From the NCBI RefSeq assembly GCF_004138495.1, contig NZ_ML142854.1, positions 134,107 through 141,441 on the forward strand: a DNA stretch of 7,335 bases. Reading direction: 5' to 3'. The position numbers and the translations under genes are program-made. Below the pieces are notes generated by a model. That model saw only the letters and a list, made by a program, of their open reading frames with translations, made no database searches and was not told the origin of the DNA. Shown here in pieces: positions 1 through 5,090 of this stretch. Source of the stretch: Phytoactinopolyspora endophytica (GTDB lineage: Bacteria > Actinomycetota > Actinomycetes > Jiangellales > Jiangellaceae). The stretch's first letter is position 1. Each line of letters starts with the position of its first letter.

Positions 1-338
1 AAGGCGAGGTGGTGCAGTCCGGAACGCTCTCTGAGATGAGGCATCTCACGCGGACCACCGTGCAGGTCGAGCTGTCTCAGCCGGCTGCCAGCCTGGAGGC
101 GATGGACGGAATCCACGACCTCCGGCAGGACGACGGCACGATCACGTTCGCCGTCGACGGCAGCCACATCGACGAGGCGGTGCGGCAGCTGAGTCAGCTC
201 GGTGTGCGGAGCCTGGTGGCTCACCCGCCGACATTGGAGGAGCTCATGCTGCGGCACTACGGCGACGAGCTCGGTGCCAACGGCGCCGGCGAACCGAGCG
301 CATCCGGCAGCACGACAGACTCTGGAGCGGATCGATGA
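1..338 (+). CDS. ABC exporter ATP-binding subunit, C-terminal part (5' end outside window)
   Basis: This is the C-terminal 111 residues of an ABC transporter ATPase; the reading frame is open from position 3 and no start lies inside the window. The first visible residues, GEVVQSGTLSEM, match the strand that follows the H-loop in drug-exporter ATPases (the 'G.vv..G' segment). The rest resembles the accessory C-terminal domain of this family (DUF4162 type), ending in the typical LEELMLRHYGDE, and then a Gly/Ser/Thr-rich tail of about 20 residues. The Walker A, signature and Walker B motifs lie upstream, so nucleotide binding cannot be checked here. Its TGA overlaps the permease ATG by 4 bp (ATGA), so the two genes are translationally coupled and almost certainly make one exporter. 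By family it would power export of hydrophobic compounds from the cytoplasmic face. The GTG codons at 9 and 12 are internal Val codons, not starts. Confidence 0.88.
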   Translation, partial: GEVVQSGTLSEMRHLTRTTVQVELSQPAASLEAMDGIHDLRQDDGTITFAVDGSHIDEAVRQLSQLGVRSLVAHPPTLEELMLRHYGDELGANGAGEPSASGSTTDSGADR

Positions 339-1993
339 GCACAGCCACGGCTATCCCGTCCGCGCCGCAGACGGTCCCCACGAGCCGCGGTAATACATTC
401 GCCGGCACTCGGACCATGATCCGGTTCATGCTCCGCCGTGACCGGATCCGTATCCCCGTGTGGATCCTCGGGCTCACCGTCTACGCTGCGGGCGCACTGT
501 CCAGCTATGAGCAGAACTACCCCGAGGCGTCCGACCGAGAGACCATCGCGGACATGACCGACCTGCCTGCCATGGTGGCCATGGTCGGAGACAACTACGC
601 ACCGGACGAGCCGTACACACACGGCCTGATGTTCGGCCACGTCACCTTCGTCATCGTGGCCATCATCTTTGGTCTGATGGGTGTCCTGCTCATGATCCGG
701 CACACCCGTGCGGAGGAGGAAGCCGGGCGGGCCGAGCTGATCCGGTCCAGCGTCCTCGGGCGGCACGCTCAGCTGACCGCGGCACTCATTGTGGTCTGTG
801 GCGCCAGCCTGGTGGCCGGGCTGCTGGTGTCGCTCAGCATCAGCGGCTCCGGAGTCGATGGTGTGACCACGGGTGGTGCCTACCTGTACGGGATGGGCCT
901 GGGCCTCGTCGGCGTCGTGTTCGCCACAGTGGCGGCCGTGACGGGTCAGATCACGGAGTACGCACGTGGAGCGTCCGGGATGGCGCTCGCCGTCCTGGGA
1001 GCGGCCTACGCGGTGCGCAGCGTCGGCGACGTCGGGGAGACCTTCCTGTCCTGGCTCTCTCCGCTGCACTGGGCCAGAGCGACCAAGCCGTTCTCGGCAG
1101 AAGAGCGTGCGTGGCCTCTCCTGCTGCTCGTCGTTCTGGCCGCGGTCCTGATCGTGGTCGCGGCGAACCTGAGCAACAGGCGTGACGTCGGCGCCGGGCT
1201 GCGGCCACCCCGGCTCGGTTCCCCCACCGCGTCGGCAGCTCTGTCCGGTCCGCTTGGCCTGGCCGTGCGGCTGCAGCGTTCGGGCGTCGTCGCATGGGCC
1301 ATCGGGCTCGCCGTGTTCGGTGCCTTCTACGGCGCGATGATCAGCGCCGCGGACGAGATGTTCGATGAGATCACTGCGTTGGAGGACCTGTGGACCTTCG
1401 ACGGTGCCAGCTTCGCCGACCGCTGGATCGTGAGCTTCATCGGCATGCTCGGCATGTTGGCTGCTGTTCCGGCGATCTTGTCCGTACAGCGGCTCAGATC
1501 GGAGGAGACCGTCGGCCGGGCCGAGCCGGTACTCGCGACCGCTGTGTCGCAGTCCCGCTGGGCGGCCAGCCACCTGACCGTAGCGTTCGCCGGCAGTGCG
1601 GCGGTCGTGCTGTTCGGTGGGCTCGGCTTCGGTATCGCCGCTGCGATCGACGGCGGTGACGCGGCATACCTCGGCAAGTCCGTGGCCGCGGCGGCCGTCT
1701 ACATTCCGGCGGTCTGGGTGGCGGCCGGTCTGGCCATCGCCCTGTTCGGTCTGGTGCCGCGCGCTATGGGGCTGGCCTGGATCATTCCGGTGTACGGGTT
1801 CCTCGTGGTCTACATGGGCGATCTGTTCGGTATCGACGAGTCGGCGCACAATTTGTCCCCGTTTGGCTTCGTGCCCGAGCTGCCCGCGGAGGACTTCAAC
1901 GCTGTGCCGCTCGTCATATTGCTGGCGATCACCGCGGTGCTAACCTGGGCAGGGTTGGCTGGCTTCCGCCGACGCGACCTTCACAGCACGTGA
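335..1993 (+). CDS. ABC-2 type exporter permease, TnrB3 / polyketide-antibiotic exporter family
   Basis: This is a 552-residue membrane permease, close to the roughly 550 residues usual for the TnrB3 (COG3559) family, which includes mycobacterial Rv1217c. A cytoplasmic N-terminus of about 38 residues is followed by about 12 hydrophobic segments near residues 40-57, 101-120, 147-168, 181-203, 212-228, 260-279, 318-338, 364-383, 410-435, 449-472, 479-498 and 522-544. The protein is an internal duplication of a six-helix unit. EEEAGRAE (127-134) recurs as EETVGRAE (390-397), and LSP (241-243) recurs at 507-509. The start is ATG 335, supported by GGAG at 324-327 with 7-nt spacing and by the 4-bp overlap with the ATPase gene. 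It is predicted to form the membrane pore for the ATPase just upstream. The substrate cannot be told from sequence; antibiotic or lipid export is inferred from family. No transporter-specific regulator is visible. Confidence 0.9.
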   Translation: MSTATAIPSAPQTVPTSRGNTFAGTRTMIRFMLRRDRIRIPVWILGLTVYAAGALSSYEQNYPEASDRETIADMTDLPAMVAMVGDNYAPDEPYTHGLMFGHVTFVIVAIIFGLMGVLLMIRHTRAEEEAGRAELIRSSVLGRHAQLTAALIVVCGASLVAGLLVSLSISGSGVDGVTTGGAYLYGMGLGLVGVVFATVAAVTGQITEYARGASGMALAVLGAAYAVRSVGDVGETFLSWLSPLHWARATKPFSAEERAWPLLLLVVLAAVLIVVAANLSNRRDVGAGLRPPRLGSPTASAALSGPLGLAVRLQRSGVVAWAIGLAVFGAFYGAMISAADEMFDEITALEDLWTFDGASFADRWIVSFIGMLGMLAAVPAILSVQRLRSEETVGRAEPVLATAVSQSRWAASHLTVAFAGSAAVVLFGGLGFGIAAAIDGGDAAYLGKSVAAAAVYIPAVWVAAGLAIALFGLVPRAMGLAWIIPVYGFLVVYMGDLFGIDESAHNLSPFGFVPELPAEDFNAVPLVILLAITAVLTWAGLAGFRRRDLHST

Positions 1994-2027
1994 GAGTCGA
2001 AGACGATGAGCTTGAATAGCACAAAGT

Positions 2028-2031
2028 AGGA
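2028..2031 (+). promoter_or_regulatory. Ribosome binding site for the PAP2-family gene
   Basis: AGGA lies 7 nt upstream of GTG 2039. It is the only good Shine-Dalgarno match near the 5' end of this frame, and it is what decides for GTG 2039 over in-frame codons further down (GTG 2135, ATG 2162). No convincing -35/-10 pair is visible in the 45-bp gap 1994-2038, so the gene may be read through from the exporter genes or from a promoter I cannot recognise. Confidence 0.55.
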
Positions 2032-2038
2032 CCACGGC

Positions 2039-2875
2039 GTGGCAGTTCTTTATAAGGGCGACAGCCCGGCGCAGAAACTTCCTGCGCCGGGCGGCCCGCT
2101 TGGGCCGACCGGCTTCCGTCGGGTCTTGGCCTACGTGCGCACCCCGCGACGGCCAGTCTTGATGGCGGAGCTGCTTCTCATTGGAGTGACCTACTGGGTG
2201 TACTCGATGATCCGCAATGCGGTTCCTGATCACCAGGCAGGGGCGGTCGAGCGCGGCTTCGAGTTGTGGAGGTTCCAGCAGCAGAACCTCAACATCGACA
2301 TCGAGATGTGGATCAATCAGACGATACACGGCGTCGAGTGGCTCGTCATCGCGATGAACTACTTCTACGCCACGATGCACTTCGTTGTCACTGCGGCGGT
2401 GTTGGTGTGGCTCTACAGGTGCCATCCCGGCCGCTACCGCGCCTCCCGGACGGTGCTGGCCATCACCACCTGCCTGGCGCTGTTCGGGTACTTCCTCTAC
2501 CCGTTGGCTCCGCCTCGGCTGCTTCCCGGTACCGGCTTCGTGGACACGATCCGCGTTCACGAGACATGGGGATCGGTGACGTCCGGGGACATGCAGGAGC
2601 TGTCGAACCAGTATGCGGCCATGCCATCGATGCATGCCGGTTGGTCGATGTGGTGCGGGATCATCATCGTGATGTTCGCTCGCCGCCGTTGGACGCAGAT
2701 TCTGGGCGCGCTGTATCCATTGACGACGCTCGTGGTGATCATGGCGACGGCCAACCACTTCGTCCTCGACGCCGTCGGCGGATGGCTCACACTCGGCGCT
2801 GGATTCCTGTTGCAATGGGTCCTCTACGGCCGCCCGGCCTATGCCTTCGCCCGTGAGGTGGCAACTGTTACGTAG
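2039..2875 (+). CDS. PAP2-superfamily membrane enzyme, inositolphosphotransferase/phosphatase-like
   Basis: This is a 278-residue integral membrane protein of the PAP2_3 (AUR1-like) branch of the phosphatidic acid phosphatase superfamily. A basic, Pro-rich N-terminus of about 40 residues precedes about six hydrophobic segments (near 40-58, 100-124, 138-156, 203-215, 219-237, 241-263). The active-site signatures are visible: YPLAPPRLLP (154-163), PSMHAGWS (196-203, His199) and ANHFVLDAVGG (238-248, His240 and Asp244). In this superfamily the two histidines and the aspartate carry out phosphoryl transfer, with a phospho-histidine intermediate. Members either dephosphorylate lipid phosphates or transfer phospho-inositol-type head groups; the exact substrate is unknown. 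GTG 2039 is chosen because of AGGA at 2028-2031; the conserved part begins near residue 35, so a later start cannot be fully excluded. The next gene starts 11 bp downstream, which suggests shared transcription with the ATPase pair. Codons 9-23 overlap two strong hairpins. Confidence 0.87.
   Translation: MAVLYKGDSPAQKLPAPGGPLGPTGFRRVLAYVRTPRRPVLMAELLLIGVTYWVYSMIRNAVPDHQAGAVERGFELWRFQQQNLNIDIEMWINQTIHGVEWLVIAMNYFYATMHFVVTAAVLVWLYRCHPGRYRASRTVLAITTCLALFGYFLYPLAPPRLLPGTGFVDTIRVHETWGSVTSGDMQELSNQYAAMPSMHAGWSMWCGIIIVMFARRRWTQILGALYPLTTLVVIMATANHFVLDAVGGWLTLGAGFLLQWVLYGRPAYAFAREVATVT
2064..2107 (+). other. Two adjacent GC-rich hairpins in the 5' coding region of the PAP2 gene
   Basis: The first hairpin is a perfect 11-bp stem: GCCCGGCGCAG (2064-2074) pairs with CTGCGCCGGGC (2082-2092) around a 7-nt loop. 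The second is a perfect 6-bp stem, CGGCCC (2092-2097) with GGGCCG (2102-2107), around loop GCTT; the two share base 2092. They start 25 nt inside the reading frame and about 70 nt after the permease stop. There is no U-tract, so a classical intrinsic terminator is doubtful. They could attenuate read-through from the exporter genes, slow translation initiation, or simply result from GC-rich Pro/Gly/Ala codons. Confidence 0.55.
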
Positions 2876-2886
2876 GCTTTGCCGGT

Positions 2887-3867
2887 ATGGGTGACTGGGA
2901 AGGCGTGCGGCTCCACGTCGTCACCGGGAAGGGTGGCACCGGCAAGACGACCGTGGCGTCCTCCCTGGCGATAGCGCTGGCCGCCGGCGGGCGTAAGGTA
3001 CTGCTCGTCGAGGTCGAGGGGCGCCAAGGCTTGGCTCAGCTGTTCGACGTGGCGCCGCTTGAGTACTCCGAGCACCGGATCGTGCCGGCGGCCGGGGGCG
3101 GTGAGGTCTTTGGGCTGGCGATCGACGCCAGGGAGGCCATGTACGAGTATCTGGCGATGTTCTATCGGCTGGGACGGGCCGGCAGGGCGTTGGACCGGGT
3201 CGGCTTCGTCGACTTCGCGACGACGATCGCACCCGGATTGCGTGACGTGCTCCTGACCGGCAAGACCTACGAGGCGGTACGCCGCCGGGACGATCAGGGC
3301 GAGTACGTGTACGACGCGGTCGTGCTCGACGCTCCGCCGACCGGGCGAGTCACGCGCTTCCTGGACGTCAATACGTCGGTCTCGTCGCTGGCCCGGATGG
3401 GGCCGATCCACCGGCAGGCGAGCGCGATCACGACGCTCGTGCACAGCCCACGCACGGCTGTGCACGTCGTCACGGTGCTGGAGGAGATGCCGGTGCAGGA
3501 GACCGTCGACGTGGTCGGGGAACTGCATGAGGCGCAGATCCCGGTAGGTGCAGTGGTGGTCAACCAGACGCGCTCATCGTACTTGAGCGACGAAGAGCGG
3601 GCGGTGGCGAGCGCGGGGCGTCTCGACCGTCCAGCACTCGCGGAGAGCCTGCGCGCCGTGGGGATGCCGGACACGGATGCCCTGGTGGAACGGCTCTGTG
3701 CGGACGCGGCAAGCCATGCGGACCGGGTAGAGATGGAGAATGAGGCACGCAGCGGCTTGGACGAGCTCGATCGTCCCGTGTACGAGCTGCCGCACGTGCC
3801 GGGCACCATCGACCCGACGGCCCTGTACGAGCTGGCCGAGATGTTGAAAGAGCAGGGGGCTTCGTGA
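2887..3867 (+). CDS. bagA: Get3/ArsA-like P-loop ATPase, BagA (Rv3679) type
   Basis: This is a 326-residue cytoplasmic ATPase of the ArsA/Get3 family. The P-loop is GKGGTGKTT (14-22), with the deviant-Walker signature lysine Lys15 and the P-loop Lys20. The switch II-like strand is VVLDAPPTGR (145-154, Asp148), and VVVNQTR (223-229) fits the adenine-binding Asn loop. In the switch I region the usual Asp-Pro-Ala is replaced by VEVEGRQG (41-48), with Glu44 at the Asp position; as I recall, Rv3679 shows the same EVEGRQG. There is one cysteine (Cys271), so neither the arsenite-site cysteines of ArsA nor the zinc CxxC of Get3 is present. 'Arsenic-transporting ATPase' would therefore be misleading. 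The start is ATG 2887, 11 bp after the PAP2 stop, with only weak SD-like TAGG at 2873-2876; translational coupling is likely. It overlaps the second ATPase gene by 4 bp and probably forms a complex with its product. The biological client is unknown. Confidence 0.88.
   Translation: MGDWEGVRLHVVTGKGGTGKTTVASSLAIALAAGGRKVLLVEVEGRQGLAQLFDVAPLEYSEHRIVPAAGGGEVFGLAIDAREAMYEYLAMFYRLGRAGRALDRVGFVDFATTIAPGLRDVLLTGKTYEAVRRRDDQGEYVYDAVVLDAPPTGRVTRFLDVNTSVSSLARMGPIHRQASAITTLVHSPRTAVHVVTVLEEMPVQETVDVVGELHEAQIPVGAVVVNQTRSSYLSDEERAVASAGRLDRPALAESLRAVGMPDTDALVERLCADAASHADRVEMENEARSGLDELDRPVYELPHVPGTIDPTALYELAEMLKEQGAS
3438..3466. repeat. Perfect 11-bp inverted repeat inside the first ATPase gene
   Basis: CGTGCACAGCC (3438-3448) is the exact reverse complement of GGCTGTGCACG (3456-3466), separated by 7 nt. 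It encodes the stretch around residues 185-193 (VHSPRTAVH) of the ATPase. It could be an operator-like site, an mRNA hairpin or coincidence. The 11-bp arm and 7-nt spacer are the same geometry as the hairpin at 2064-2092, though the sequences differ. Confidence 0.4.
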
Positions 3868-5018
3868 GTGCGAGCCGTCGCCGGCCACATCTGGACGTCG
3901 ACCATCTCATCGACGATCCGCTCACCCATGTCATCGTCTGCTGTGGCTCGGGCGGCGTCGGCAAGACGACGACGGCCGCCGCACTGGCGTTGCGCGCGGC
4001 GGAGCGTGGACGCAAAGTGGTCGTGCTGACCATCGACCCCGCACGGCGGCTCGCGCAGTCCATGGGGCTGGCAGAGCTGGACAACGTGCCACGCGCCGTG
4101 TCCGGAGTCGGCCTCGCGGCCGGGGGCGGGCTGGACGCGATGATGCTCGACATGAAGCGGACCTTCGACGAAGTGGTCGAGGCTCATGCGACGCCGGAAC
4201 GTGCGCGTCAGATTCTCGCGAACCCTTTTTACCAGGCTCTGTCATCGTCGTTCGCCGGTACGCAGGAGTACATGGCGATGGAGAAGCTCGGCCAGCTTCG
4301 GCGGCGTGACCAGTGGGATCTGATCGTCGTCGACACGCCGCCGTCGCGGTCCGCGCTGGACTTCCTCGACGCGCCGGAACGGCTTGGATCGTTCCTCGAC
4401 GGCCGGTTGATCCGGCTGCTCGGCGGGCCGGCCCGCACCGGCGGCAAAGCCTATCGGAAGTTCTTCCAAGCCGGATTCAACGTCGTGACCGGCGCACTGA
4501 CCAAGGTGCTCGGCGGCGACCTGCTGCGCGACGTCCAGACGTTCGTCAACGCCTTGGACACGATGTTCGGAGGGTTCCGGGAACGCGCTGAACAGACCTA
4601 TGCCCTGCTTCAGCGGCCGGAGACCTCGTTTCTGGTGGTGGCGGTGCCCGAACAGGATGCCCTGCGCGAGGCGTCGTACTTCGTGGACCGGTTGTCTGAG
4701 GAGGGGATGCCGCTGGCCGGGCTGGTCCTGAATCGCCTGCATGTTGAGGATACGACCGACGGCATCAGCGAGGGGCAGGCGATCGCCGGTGCGGAGCGTT
4801 TAGAGGCGCTCGAGGGGCATGAACTGGCGGCTTCTCTGCTCCGGCTGCACGCTGAGCGGTTGGCTGCCGCCGCACACGATCTGCGGACGGCCGACAGGTT
4901 CACGGTCGCCCATCCCGACGTGCCGGTAGCGCCTGTTCAGGCTCTCCCCACCGACGTCCACGACCTCGACGGCCTCCGTGAGATCGGCCGCCTACTGGCT
5001 AAGCGACACGGAGTGTGA
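3864..5018 (+). CDS. bagB: Get3/ArsA-like P-loop ATPase, BagB (Rv3680) type
   Basis: This is a 384-residue ATPase and the second member of the pair. The P-loop is GSGGVGKTT (28-36), with Lys34 present but Ser29 where the signature lysine of deviant Walker proteins normally sits. Switch I is IDPARRLAQ (57-65, Asp58, equivalent to the catalytic Asp of yeast Get3). Switch II is VVDTPPSRSALDF (155-167, Asp157). LVLNRLH (287-293, Asn290) fits the adenine loop. The segment from about 187 to 243 is helical, Gly/Phe/Leu-rich and likely forms the client- or partner-facing helical subdomain. The only cysteines are Cys26 and Cys27, so there is no zinc CxxC and no arsenite site. The start is GTG 3864, overlapping the previous stop by 4 bp (GTGA), with AGGGGG at 3854-3859. 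In Get3 the family inserts tail-anchored membrane proteins; the bacterial role is not settled. It ends 72 bp before the stop of a convergent PBP gene. Confidence 0.9.
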   Translation: MSASRRRPHLDVDHLIDDPLTHVIVCCGSGGVGKTTTAAALALRAAERGRKVVVLTIDPARRLAQSMGLAELDNVPRAVSGVGLAAGGGLDAMMLDMKRTFDEVVEAHATPERARQILANPFYQALSSSFAGTQEYMAMEKLGQLRRRDQWDLIVVDTPPSRSALDFLDAPERLGSFLDGRLIRLLGGPARTGGKAYRKFFQAGFNVVTGALTKVLGGDLLRDVQTFVNALDTMFGGFRERAEQTYALLQRPETSFLVVAVPEQDALREASYFVDRLSEEGMPLAGLVLNRLHVEDTTDGISEGQAIAGAERLEALEGHELAASLLRLHAERLAAAAHDLRTADRFTVAHPDVPVAPVQALPTDVHDLDGLREIGRLLAKRHGV

Positions 5019-5026
5019 CGTAGAGA

Positions 5027-5063
5027 CCGACGATAGGGCCCTGATGTCAGTGCCCTATCTCGG
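5027..5063. terminator. Bidirectional hairpin terminator between convergent genes
   Basis: In the 72-bp gap between the second ATPase gene and the convergent PBP gene, CCGA (5027-5030) plus GATAGGGC (5032-5039) pairs with GCCCTATC (5052-5059) plus TCGG (5060-5063). The stem has 12 base pairs with one bulged C at 5031. The apical part can extend past one C/T mismatch (5040/5051) through CTG/CAG with loop ATGT. It is symmetric enough to act on both strands. There is no U-run on either side, which is common for actinobacterial stem-loop terminators. The rest of the gap shows nothing else. Confidence 0.7.
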
Positions 5064-5090
5064 AGATCTATGGATGGCGCTGCTCGTGGG

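Noticed and set aside
257..1849. A 530-codon open frame on the minus strand opposite the permease
   Set aside because: Its translation is rich in Arg, His, Asp and Gln with no recognisable domain. It mirrors the third-position G/C bias of the permease gene, whose membrane topology and family match are clear.
2006..2029. Seven-codon leader ORF (MSLNSTK) ending at the PAP2 ribosome binding site
   Set aside because: It has no clear Shine-Dalgarno and no codon run typical of attenuation leaders; a chance ORF is more likely.
1940..3528. Minus-strand open frames of 291 and 229 codons opposite the PAP2 and first ATPase genes
   Set aside because: Both are low-meaning Arg/His/Pro/Gln-rich translations opposite genes with intact catalytic motifs, as expected from high-GC antisense frames.
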